A DNA stretch of 11,683 bases from Flavobacteriaceae bacterium. GTDB lineage: Bacteria; Bacteroidota; Bacteroidia; Flavobacteriales; Flavobacteriaceae. The first letter of the stretch is position 1. Every line of letters begins with the position of its first letter. Both the position numbers and the translations under genes were made by a program. Positions 1 through 6,623 of this stretch are shown here, in pieces. The stretch is from the NCBI GenBank assembly GCA_002690085.1, contig NZDM01000024.1, positions 5,205 through 16,887 of the forward strand, given 5' to 3'. The notes beneath the pieces are model-generated. The model did no database searches. It was not told where the DNA came from and worked only from the letters and a program-made list of their open reading frames with translations.

Positions 1-456
1 AAATTTGACAGAGACATAATTTATAAAAAATTTGTCAAACAAAGAACTGGACATAAATTTGCACAACAAAAAGCAGCATCGATAGTTGGTTTTAAAAAAT
101 ACTATAATTTCAAACATACTCCACATCCGTTAAGAAAATCAACTTTTGAAACTTTTTTCAATGATAACAGAGATGTGTTCATAAATAATATTAAACACAA
201 GTTCAGAAGTATTGATCAATTTACACCACAAGGTTTAGCCAATCATATTGAAATTAAAAATAACAGCTGTGTGTTAGAAAAAGATTTGAAATTAATATAC
301 TTTAGATCCTATAAGAAACCTCTATTTTGGTACAATCTTAATTTAAAATTCAAAACAAATAAAAAATTGTTCTTAGGATTACAGAGCTTAGATAAATGCC
401 CCTCGAATAAATTAAAATTTCTATTAAATTGGTTATCAAAAAGGTTGAAAATCTGA
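1..456 (+). CDS. Stealth-family capsular polysaccharide phosphotransferase, C-terminal part (5' partial)
   Basis: The reading frame is open from the first base to TGA at 454-456, giving 151 C-terminal residues; the true start lies outside the window, and the GTG at 175 is internal. Visible landmarks fit the conserved regions 3 and 4 of Stealth proteins: HTPHPLRK near partial residues 39-46, a long helix, then KFRS (67-70) followed by a DQF/TPQGL stretch, and a C-terminal F-x-x-L-Q-S-L-D motif before a basic tail. Stealth enzymes transfer hexose-1-phosphate or GlcNAc-1-phosphate from UDP-sugars to make phosphodiester-linked capsule or exopolysaccharide; they act in the cytoplasm or at the inner membrane face. 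The catalytic N-terminal half cannot be inspected. The neighbouring surface-glycan genes agree with the call. The gene is AT-rich like the rest of this locus. The family assignment rests on motif memory, so it is moderate. Confidence 0.55.
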   Translation, partial: KFDRDIIYKKFVKQRTGHKFAQQKAASIVGFKKYYNFKHTPHPLRKSTFETFFNDNRDVFINNIKHKFRSIDQFTPQGLANHIEIKNNSCVLEKDLKLIYFRSYKKPLFWYNLNLKFKTNKKLFLGLQSLDKCPSNKLKFLLNWLSKRLKI

Positions 457-490
457 CAGAAATTAATTTATGATCAATTAAAACCTTCTA

Positions 491-530
491 TTTAACTTAA
501 CTAAATATTAAAATTATAAGTTAAGTAAAG
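491..530. terminator. AT-rich hairpin between convergent genes, possible bidirectional terminator
   Basis: The arms ACTTAACT (495-502) and AGTTAAGT (519-526) are perfect inverted repeats around a 16-base loop, with three further pairs possible beyond one A-A mismatch. It lies where the plus-strand Stealth gene and the minus-strand kinase gene converge; the right arm is inside the last codons of the kinase gene. There is no long T tract directly after either arm and the stem has few G-C pairs, so termination activity is only a suggestion. Confidence 0.25.
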
Positions 531-1128
531 AATATTGCTTTTTTAGATATTCTCGTTGATCATTTAAGCAGTTAAATTTCCATTTATCAAAAGTGCGCTC
601 AACTTTTTTTCTAGAGAAAAAATCAAACCAGTCTGCTAATGGAAAAAAATCACGGTGTCCAATTCCATCTACTATAACCAATTCAATATCATTTTTATCA
701 TTTATAATTCTGCAACAAATATTTCTAGATCTTAAATCTCTAGTAAAAATTTTATGTTTAATCATCATTTTTTTAAGCTTAAGGAGCCCTAATTCGAGTT
801 TATCATCAGAAATTTGATCACTCTGTGTTAAGTAATATTCTAAAGTTTTAGAGACTTTATTTGTTGTTTTATCACAAACTAAATCAAATACTTGACCGAG
901 GCCTAAATTGGTGCTAATTTCGTGGTGAAAATCAGTATAGAACGGAAATTTAAAATTTACTTTTGACCGCTTTGATAGTTTATTAAAATACTTGAGCTCT
1001 TTCTCAGTATAATCCCGCGTAGTTTCTTTCCTAGGAATTTTTATACAAAGCTTATCATTAAGTGGGTGTTTGTAACAAAATCGAATTTCGCCCTCACCAA
1101 TCAAATATTCATTGTCTAAATAAATCAC
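514..1128 (-). CDS. YrbL/PhoP_reg-family protein kinase-like protein
   Basis: 204 residues from a GTG start at 1128. The protein has the YrbL-PhoP_reg layout: an N-terminal glycine loop followed by R-x-C-Y-x-H-P (residues 11-22), a Lys in a C-I-K-I strand (K30) that would bind ATP, a Glu-rich helix (E42/E44), the G-L-G-x-V-x-D-L strand (76-83), then a catalytic-loop equivalent TRDLRSRNI (129-137; D131, N136) and VDGIG (153-157; D154) in the place of DFG. The catalytic-loop and metal-binding Asp residues are present, so activity is plausible. The family is a small kinase-fold group often found with LPS and envelope genes; its substrate is unsettled, and LPS core phosphorylation here is inferred from context. 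A well-spaced Bacteroidota promoter lies just upstream, about 25 bases from GTG, which supports this start. It is divergent from the NTP transferase gene and convergent with the Stealth gene. Confidence 0.8.
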   Translation of the reverse strand: MIYLDNEYLIGEGEIRFCYKHPLNDKLCIKIPRKETTRDYTEKELKYFNKLSKRSKVNFKFPFYTDFHHEISTNLGLGQVFDLVCDKTTNKVSKTLEYYLTQSDQISDDKLELGLLKLKKMMIKHKIFTRDLRSRNICCRIINDKNDIELVIVDGIGHRDFFPLADWFDFFSRKKVERTFDKWKFNCLNDQREYLKKQYSLLNL

Positions 1129-1151
1129 AAAAATAAAGTTAAATTGAGGTT

Positions 1152-1182
1152 CAAAATTAAGGTTAACTATTTAAACATCAAA
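1152..1182 (-). promoter_or_regulatory. Bacteroidota-type promoter for the YrbL-like kinase gene
   Basis: Read on the minus strand, TTTG (1182-1179) is followed after 19 bases by TAATTTTG (1159-1152). This is a full match to the -7 consensus TAnnTTTG with a -33 TTG element at the usual spacing. Transcription would begin near 1146, leaving roughly 18 bases before the GTG at 1128. Confidence 0.6.
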
Positions 1183-1231
1183 TATTTAGACTACTTTTAT
1201 AGAATCTCCTTATTAAATTGTTAATTTGCCA

Positions 1232-1239
1232 TATCTTTG
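1232..1239 (+). promoter_or_regulatory. -7 promoter element TATCTTTG for the NTP transferase cassette
   Basis: TATCTTTG fits the Bacteroidota consensus TAnnTTTG exactly. It would start transcription near 1245, just before the ATG codons at 1254 and 1263, and it would leave almost no leader for the TTG at 1248. The nearest TTG upstream (1218-1220) is only 11 bases away, so a properly spaced -33 element is not seen. Confidence 0.45.
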
Positions 1240-1262
1240 TCGACTAATTGAGAATGCAAAAC

Positions 1263-1943
1263 ATGAAAATAATAATACTCGCTGCTGGAATGGGATCACG
1301 ACTAGGCAATCCGTTTCCAAAACCATTGACAATCTTAAAAAATGGAAAGAGTATTATGGGAATGCAAATTGAAAATATTACAACGCATTATGATATCGAT
1401 GACATCAATGTAGTTGTTGGCTTCAAAAAGAATTTAATTATGGAACGCTTCCCAGAGCTGACTTATATTTATAATCCTTTTTTCGATAGAACAAACACTT
1501 CTAAAAGTTTGTTGAGAGCCTTGAAAAAGAATAAAGACAAATCGGTTCTTTGGTTTAATGGTGATGTTGTTTTTGATGTAAAGTTGCTAGATATTTTAAA
1601 CGAATTCATTGCAAAAAATGAATCTTTTGTGGCTGTTAACACAAGCAAGGTTGGGGAAGAAGAAGTTAAATACACCTTAAAAGATGGATACATTAAAGCG
1701 CTTTCAAAGACAGTGAAAAATGGATTAGGAGAAGCTATAGGCATAAATTTTATATCTTCTAATGATGTAAAAACACTGATAAATCGTTTAGAAGATTGTG
1801 GTAATAACGATTATTTTGAGCGTGGCATGGAGATGGCAATTGAAAAAGACAACCTAAAAGTTAATGCCGTAGATATTTCTAAATTTAACTGTATGGAGAT
1901 CGATTTTGTTGAAGATTTAAATGAAGTAAATAAGTCATTGTAA
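1263..1943 (+). CDS. NTP transferase domain protein, LicC-like sugar/choline-phosphate nucleotidyltransferase
   Basis: 226 residues from ATG 1263. ATG 1254 (three residues longer) is also possible; the in-frame TTG at 1248 is unlikely because the -7 element ends at 1239. The N-terminus carries the nucleotidyltransferase signature LAAGMGSRLG (6-15) with the PKP loop (19-21), and NGD (99-101) supplies the first metal-binding Asp. The later E-A-I-G (157-160), DYFERG (183-188) and M-E-I-D-F-x-E-D-L stretch (D214) are the second half of the active site, as in LicC and related cytidylyl- or uridylyltransferases. The enzyme should form an activated NDP compound from a phosphorylated precursor and a nucleotide in the cytoplasm. 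The next gene overlaps it by one base (TAATG) and belongs to a CDP-alditol-using family, which favours a CDP product; this is inference. Other products, such as a sugar nucleotide, cannot be excluded. Confidence 0.8.
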   Translation: MKIIILAAGMGSRLGNPFPKPLTILKNGKSIMGMQIENITTHYDIDDINVVVGFKKNLIMERFPELTYIYNPFFDRTNTSKSLLRALKKNKDKSVLWFNGDVVFDVKLLDILNEFIAKNESFVAVNTSKVGEEEVKYTLKDGYIKALSKTVKNGLGEAIGINFISSNDVKTLINRLEDCGNNDYFERGMEMAIEKDNLKVNAVDISKFNCMEIDFVEDLNEVNKSL

Positions 1944-2986
1944 TGAAATTTGTTCTATTTTGTTTGAATGACTATGCGTTTTCAATATTAAATCCAATCA
2001 AACATGTTTTATTAAAAAAAAATCATGAGTTTATTTGGTATGTGGCACCAAAAATAAAATCGAACTTCCCATATAAAACTGACAACTACACATCATCATA
2101 CAGTGAACTAAAGTTGTATAAAAGTGATGTAATATTCGCACCTGGAAATGAAGTGCCCTATTTTCTAAGAGGATTGAAAACTCAAGTTTTCCATGGTCTT
2201 GCAGGAGAAAAGAAAGGTCACTTTAGAATTCGCCAATATTTTGATTTATACTTGACTCAGGGACCCTACTTTACAGATCGATTTCTTAAACTTAAAAAAA
2301 AACACGAAACCTTTGATGTAATTGAAACTGGTTGGCCAAAATTGGATAAATATTATAGAAAAAATGATGAATTTAATGCTGAAAGGTTAAATTTAATTTC
2401 TGAACATAAATCAAAATATATAATACTTTATGCGCCAACATTTTCTCCAAGACTAACATCAGCTCCACACGTTTATAATGAAATCAAATCACTTGCCAAA
2501 AATCAAGACTATATTATATTACTTAAGTTTCACCCCCTTATGGATGAAAAATGGGTGAAAAAATATCAAAATATTGCAGATAAACACAAAAATATTATAT
2601 TCAAAAAAGAAAAAGACATCACCAAATACATAATCATTTCTGATTTAATAATTAGTGACACCTCTTCTGTTGTTTATGAATTCTTACTGCTTGATAAACC
2701 GGCAATAACTTTTAGAAATATTTCCAAAAGTATATTTTGGAAAAATTTAAATAACTATGATAATTTAGTTAATGAGGTTTCTAAAATACTGAAGAAAGAT
2801 CGGCATTCTAATTCAAGAAGAGAGATGATTAAAAAATACCATCCCTATGTTGACGGTAAATCAGCATTGCGCATGGTTGAAGCTGTTGAAGGTTATTTAT
2901 CAGTCAATCAAGTTCCTGAAAGAAGAAAAATTTCTACATTTAGAAAAATAAAGACTGTTTATAAAATTCTAGCAAAAAAAATTTAA
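1943..2986 (+). CDS. CDP-glycerol:poly(glycerophosphate) glycerophosphotransferase-family protein
   Basis: 347 residues. The protein has a GT-B layout like the catalytic region of TagF/TagB: the first lobe ends in V-F-H-G (82-85) with the conserved His 84 and Lys 90-91 nearby, followed by E-T-G-W-P-K-L-D (128-135), then Y-A-P-T-F (163-167), K-F-H-P (195-198; second conserved His 197) and the family hallmark SDLIISDTSSVVYEF (233-247) with DKP (251-253). Members transfer glycerol-phosphate, ribitol-phosphate or similar units from a CDP donor to build phosphodiester-linked glycans. It lacks the long extra domains of Gram-positive TagF, so a single or few additions to LPS or capsule is more likely than a long teichoic acid. 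No signal peptide or membrane span is seen; the basic C-terminus (328-347) could bind the inner membrane. It is translationally coupled to the nucleotidyltransferase gene, and the glycosyltransferase gene starts 6 bases after it. Confidence 0.85.
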   Translation: MKFVLFCLNDYAFSILNPIKHVLLKKNHEFIWYVAPKIKSNFPYKTDNYTSSYSELKLYKSDVIFAPGNEVPYFLRGLKTQVFHGLAGEKKGHFRIRQYFDLYLTQGPYFTDRFLKLKKKHETFDVIETGWPKLDKYYRKNDEFNAERLNLISEHKSKYIILYAPTFSPRLTSAPHVYNEIKSLAKNQDYIILLKFHPLMDEKWVKKYQNIADKHKNIIFKKEKDITKYIIISDLIISDTSSVVYEFLLLDKPAITFRNISKSIFWKNLNNYDNLVNEVSKILKKDRHSNSRREMIKKYHPYVDGKSALRMVEAVEGYLSVNQVPERRKISTFRKIKTVYKILAKKI

Positions 2987-2992
2987 TTTTCT

Positions 2993-3754
2993 ATGCTTAA
3001 GCTTTCAGCCGTAATAATTACTTACAATGAAGAACGATACATTGATGAGTGTTTGAAATCATTGACTAATGTTGCAGATGAAATAATTGTTGTTGACTCA
3101 TATTCAACAGATAAAACAAAAATAATTTGTGAAAAGTATAATGTTTTATTTATTGAACAAAAATTTCTTGGATATGTTGAGCAAAAAAACTTTGCCTTAA
3201 AACAAGCAAGTTACAATCATATTGTGTCTCTTGATGGAGATGAGTCCCTTTCGCATGAGTTGCAACAATCGATACTTAAAGTTAAAAGTAATTGGACAAA
3301 CGACGGCTACTATTGTAAAAGATATAATAATTTTTGTGGTCAATGGATTAAATATTCGGATTGGTATCCAAATAAAAAGATTCGTGTATTTGATAAACGA
3401 AAATCTTGTTGGAAAGGAATTAACCCCCATGATCAAGTATTTGTAAATTCTTCAAAAAAAATTGGGAAACTAAAGGGTGATATTTTACACCTTACCTATC
3501 AATCGTATTCTGAATTTAACCAAAAAGTTGAATCTTTTTCATCAATTTCAGCGGAATCCTACTACAAACTTGGGAAAAGATCAAATCTATTCAAAATCAT
3601 TTGGAATCCAAGCTGGGCATTCTTTAAATCCTATATATTAAGACTTGGGTTTTTAGACGGGAAAAATGGTTTATTTATTTGTTATCAAACAGGTAAAAGA
3701 ACTTTTCTTAAATATGCCAAACTTTGGAAAATTCAAAAAACAAATAGCTTATGA
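2993..3754 (+). CDS. Family 2 glycosyltransferase, WaaE/KdtX-like (LPS core type)
   Basis: 253 residues, GT-A fold. S-A-V-I-I-T-Y-N-E-E (5-14) opens the nucleotide-binding domain, followed by I-I-V-V-D-S-Y-S-T-D-K-T (31-42) and the metal-binding SLDGDE (79-84, DxD at 81-83). Then come a G-Y-Y-C-K-R strand (105-110), W-Y-P (124-126) with R-V-F (131-133), and N-P-H-D (144-147). The order and the C-terminal W-A-F-F-K-S-Y and G-F-L-D-G pieces (208-223) are those of the WaaE/KdtX group, which adds a glucose or heptose-type residue to LPS inner core at the inner leaflet. The length matches that family. It is the last gene of the three-gene plus-strand cassette. Its TGA (3752-3754) lies past the TAA of the oppositely oriented kinase gene, giving a 6-base tail-to-tail overlap. 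The sugar donor and acceptor cannot be read from sequence. Confidence 0.85.
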   Translation: MLKLSAVIITYNEERYIDECLKSLTNVADEIIVVDSYSTDKTKIICEKYNVLFIEQKFLGYVEQKNFALKQASYNHIVSLDGDESLSHELQQSILKVKSNWTNDGYYCKRYNNFCGQWIKYSDWYPNKKIRVFDKRKSCWKGINPHDQVFVNSSKKIGKLKGDILHLTYQSYSEFNQKVESFSSISAESYYKLGKRSNLFKIIWNPSWAFFKSYILRLGFLDGKNGLFICYQTGKRTFLKYAKLWKIQKTNSL

Positions 3755-4501
3755 TATTTTAAGCAAAGACTTAAACTTTCTTTTTCTATTAACTTTTTGC
3801 CTAAAAATCTTTACCTGTTCCCACATCAATTCAAAAACGACTTCAGATGAAACTCCAATACATTTTGCATATTCAGAACTCATTATTTTAACAATATCTT
3901 TGTTGTGAGATAACCTAGAAAAATTCTTTATTCTAGATGATAATGTCATTTTTGTGAACGCCATTCGGTTTAAATCAACTAAATAAAAATCATAATTATT
4001 ATTGGTTTTTTTTATTAATGTATTTCCAGGTGAGTGGTCTAAAAAATTGACGCCCTTTTCATGAAGTTTGTAAGTAAATCTTGTAAAAGCTTTAAGAATA
4101 TTCACACTATCATCAAATGACAAATCACTTGAAACCTCTCTGAATGTAAAATCATAATCCAAATGCTTGCTAACATAATAGCTTCGTTTTAGCCTGAATA
4201 ATGAAGAATTTTGCGCATAACCAATTGGGCTTGGTGTCATAATTCCAAGACTGATCAATTTATTAGCGTACTCATAAGATCGCTGAGCCTTACTTTTTCT
4301 AAAATTGTTATAAATTAATGAATTAAAAAAAGTTGGAGTCCTAAATGACTTTATATTGATTTTTTTTGAGTTGACATTAAAAATTTTAATTGTGTTTCGT
4401 TTTTGATTTCCAAGCGTAAGTCCTGTATTATCAAAATCATTAATCATATTTAGTATCTGATTTTTTTCACTCAAAAAAGAACTATTTACAATAATTTTCA
4501 T
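3749..4501 (-). CDS. Lipopolysaccharide (Kdo/InaA-family) kinase-like protein
   Basis: 250 residues. The order of kinase-fold landmarks is clear: N-I-K-S-F (49-53) with Lys 51 as likely ATP-binding lysine, a helix containing R-K-S-K-A-Q-R-S-Y-E-Y-A (68-79, Glu 77), T-P-S-P-I-G-Y (89-95), and the catalytic loop equivalent FLDHSPGNTL (153-162; D155 and N160). L-V-D-L-N-R-M (174-180) follows in the DFG position (D176). This is the KdkA/WaaP/InaA-type group that phosphorylates Kdo or heptose in the LPS inner core, on the cytoplasmic side. Both catalytic Asp residues are kept, so it looks active. The DHSPGN loop differs from the usual HxDLxxxN and, from memory, is a Bacteroidota form. It faces away from tsaC across 104 bases and converges on the glycosyltransferase gene. 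Confidence in the family is high; the exact phosphorylated sugar is inferred. Confidence 0.8.
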   Translation of the reverse strand: MKIIVNSSFLSEKNQILNMINDFDNTGLTLGNQKRNTIKIFNVNSKKINIKSFRTPTFFNSLIYNNFRKSKAQRSYEYANKLISLGIMTPSPIGYAQNSSLFRLKRSYYVSKHLDYDFTFREVSSDLSFDDSVNILKAFTRFTYKLHEKGVNFLDHSPGNTLIKKTNNNYDFYLVDLNRMAFTKMTLSSRIKNFSRLSHNKDIVKIMSSEYAKCIGVSSEVVFELMWEQVKIFRQKVNRKRKFKSLLKIS

Positions 4502-4545
4502 AAAGTAAAATTACAATAATTTTATCCATTTGATTGATTAATTAA

Positions 4546-4575
4546 TTGTCTTCTTGAGTGATTTTATTTAATTTG
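4546..4575 (+). promoter_or_regulatory. Possible promoter of the tsaC-cca-ctaA operon
   Basis: TTG at 4546-4548 is followed after 19 bases by TTAATTTG (4568-4575), one mismatch from TAnnTTTG. Transcription would start near 4580, about 25 bases before the tsaC ATG. The site lies in the 104-base gap between the divergent kinase and tsaC genes. The background is very AT-rich, so a chance match is possible. Confidence 0.35.
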
Positions 4576-4605
4576 TAAAATTAAATCTTACATCACAAAA
4601 CAATA

Positions 4606-5178
4606 ATGAGTTTAAACATAACAAATGAAATTAAAAAGTGTAAAGATTTGCTAACAAAAGGCAACATCATCCTCTACCCAACGGATACCGTTTGGGGTGT
4701 TGGTTGTGATGCGACCAACTTTGAAGCCATTGAAAAAATTTACCAACTCAAACAACGAGCGGACTCAAAAACTATGATTTGTTTGGTAAATTCAATTCAA
4801 ATGCTCAATCAATACATTGAAGAAGTGCCAGAAACAGCCTACACAATATTAAAATACGCCACCACCCCTACTACCATAATTTACGACCGTCCCCTTCGTG
4901 TTTCAGAAAATTTAATAGCAGCAGACAACAGCTTAGCCATTAGAATGGTACAAACTGGATTTTGCGGTGAATTGCTCAAGCGATTTAAAAAACCTATTGT
5001 TTCAACCTCCGCCAATATTTCTGGCCGTCCAACACCAAAAACTTACAAAGAAATCGAAACTGATATTTTAAAAGGTGTAGACTATGTCGTAAATTTGAAC
5101 CGTGAAAGCACTCCGGCAACACCCTCCTCAATCATCAAACTGAGTAACAATGGGGAAGTGAAAGTTATAAGGCCTTAG
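4606..5178 (+). CDS. tsaC: L-threonylcarbamoyladenylate synthase, TsaC type
   Basis: 190 residues. The enzyme makes threonylcarbamoyl-AMP from threonine, bicarbonate and ATP, the first step of t6A37 modification of ANN-decoding tRNAs in the cytoplasm. The YrdC-fold signatures are present: LYPTDTVWGVGCDA (23-36), the substrate-binding L-K-Q-R-A-D-S-K-T-M (48-57) and STSANISG (133-140), followed by the P-S-S-I-I strand near 173-177. The length corresponds to the single-domain TsaC/YrdC form, without the extra C-terminal domain of Sua5. A plausible start ATG follows an A-rich leader. It heads the plus-strand run that continues with cca 26 bases later, so two tRNA-maturation genes are adjacent. 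A YciO-type paralogue is possible, but the KxR and STSANxSG motifs favour an active synthase. Confidence 0.92.
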   Translation: MSLNITNEIKKCKDLLTKGNIILYPTDTVWGVGCDATNFEAIEKIYQLKQRADSKTMICLVNSIQMLNQYIEEVPETAYTILKYATTPTTIIYDRPLRVSENLIAADNSLAIRMVQTGFCGELLKRFKKPIVSTSANISGRPTPKTYKEIETDILKGVDYVVNLNRESTPATPSSIIKLSNNGEVKVIRP

Positions 5179-5204
5179 TGTACCAACAGTAAACATTTAA
5201 TATC

Positions 5205-6623
5205 ATGCATTTTGAGCAGGCATTAAAAAATCCAATTTTTAAAACCATCGCTTCTTGCGCAGCAGCGCTTGAAACCCCTTGCTATGTGGTCGGTGGGTAT
5301 GTTCGCGATTTTATTTTAAGCCGTCATACTAGTCAAGATATTGATGTTGTAGCTATTGGAAATGGTATTGAATTGGCTGAAAGCGTTGCCAAAGCATTAC
5401 CGAATGCACCTAAAGTTAGCATTTTTAAAACCTATGGAACTGCAATGTTGCGTTTTAAAGGCGTTAACTTGGAATTTGTAGGCGCACGCAAAGAATCCTA
5501 CAAAAAAGAAAGTCGCAATCCAGAAATTTGTGAAGGTACGATCGAAGACGATCAAAAAAGAAGAGATTTTACCATTAATGCTTTGGCTATTAGCTTAAAT
5601 GCGAGCGATTATGGGACGCTTTTAGATCCTTTCAATGGTATGGAGGATTTAAAAAACAAACGCATTGTAACGCCTTTAAACCCAAACCTTACATTTAGCG
5701 ATGATCCGCTTAGAATGTTACGCGCCATTCGCTTTGCTACGCAATTAGAATTTGAAATAGATCCTTCCGCATTAGAGGCCATTGAGAAAAACCACAGGCG
5801 CATTCAAATTATCAGTAAAGAACGCATTGTCATCGAATTGCATAAAATATTAGAAAGTAAAAAACCCTCTATTGGATTTTTACTACTTGAAAGAACAGGT
5901 TTATTGGATTTAATTATTCCTGAGCTTACGGCCCTGAAAGGAATTGACGAAGTTGAAGGCCAACGCCACAAAGATAATTTTTACCACACGCTGGAAGTCC
6001 TGGATAATATTGCCCAGCACACAAACAATGTATGGTTACGTTGGACAGCCCTGCTTCATGATATTGGGAAAGCCCCTACAAAAAAATTTAGTAAAAAAGT
6101 GGGGTGGACCTTTCATGGGCATGAACTCAAAGGTTCTAAAATGGTGTATCATTTATTCAAACGTCTTAAAATGCCGCTCAACGACAAAATGAAATATGTT
6201 CAGAAGTTGGTTTTTATGAGTTCCAGACCTATCGCAATCTCAGGCGCTGCCACAACCGATGCAGCGGTTCGGCGATTGTTGTTTGATGCCGGCGATGCTA
6301 TTGGAGATTTAATGACCCTTTGCGAGGCGGACATCACCACTAAAAATGTTCGGAAGTTTAAAACCTACCTCAACAACTTCAAAATGGTGCGTCAAAAAAT
6401 GGAGGAAGTTGAAGCACGGGACCAAATTCGGAATTTTCAACCCCCAATTTCAGGTGAAGACATTATGAAAGCTTTCGAACTAAAACCTTGTAGAGAAATT
6501 GGAATTATAAAAGAATTTATCAAAGAAGCCATATTAGAAGGCCAAATCCCAAACGAATCCAACGCAGCACATACATTGATGCTTGAAAAAGGTAAGCAGT
6601 TAGGACTGAAAACTAGACTATGA
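5205..6623 (+). CDS. cca: CCA tRNA nucleotidyltransferase with HD domain
   Basis: 472 residues. The class II nucleotidyltransferase head shows V-V-G-G-Y-V-R-D (28-35), the metal-binding D-I-D-V-V (D45, D47), the R-R-D-F-T-I-N-A-L motif (119-127) and D-D-P-L-R-M-L-R-A-I-R-F-A (166-178). A DPFNG (141-145) follows, and the neck and body domains that select C and A without a template come next. A C-terminal HD phosphohydrolase-type domain is visible as H261, L-L-H-D-I-G-K (283-289) and F-H-G-H-E (303-307). The product adds or repairs the 3' CCA of tRNAs in the cytoplasm. Poly(A) polymerase belongs to the same superfamily, but the length, the HD domain and the Bacteroidota setting favour CCA addition. 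Its TGA overlaps the ctaA ATG (ATGA at 6620-6623), indicating translational coupling. Confidence 0.92.
   Translation: MHFEQALKNPIFKTIASCAAALETPCYVVGGYVRDFILSRHTSQDIDVVAIGNGIELAESVAKALPNAPKVSIFKTYGTAMLRFKGVNLEFVGARKESYKKESRNPEICEGTIEDDQKRRDFTINALAISLNASDYGTLLDPFNGMEDLKNKRIVTPLNPNLTFSDDPLRMLRAIRFATQLEFEIDPSALEAIEKNHRRIQIISKERIVIELHKILESKKPSIGFLLLERTGLLDLIIPELTALKGIDEVEGQRHKDNFYHTLEVLDNIAQHTNNVWLRWTALLHDIGKAPTKKFSKKVGWTFHGHELKGSKMVYHLFKRLKMPLNDKMKYVQKLVFMSSRPIAISGAATTDAAVRRLLFDAGDAIGDLMTLCEADITTKNVRKFKTYLNNFKMVRQKMEEVEARDQIRNFQPPISGEDIMKAFELKPCREIGIIKEFIKEAILEGQIPNESNAAHTLMLEKGKQLGLKTRL

Noticed and set aside
175..456. GTG 175 as start of a separate 93-residue gene
   Set aside because: The frame is open back to base 1, and the upstream codons encode the conserved HTPHP segment of the same protein.
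593..817. Plus-strand frame opposite the YrbL-like gene
   Set aside because: It is antisense to a gene with clear family motifs and encodes low-complexity sequence; it is a shadow frame.
1248..1262. TTG at 1248 as start of the NTP transferase
   Set aside because: The -7 element ends at 1239, so transcription would begin almost at this codon; ATG 1254 and 1263 follow closely, and the conserved fold starts at MKIII.
1943..2986. A true Gram-positive wall teichoic acid system
   Set aside because: No TagA, TagD, TagO or TagGH partners are present, and neighbours are LPS-type genes; only the transferase chemistry is shared.
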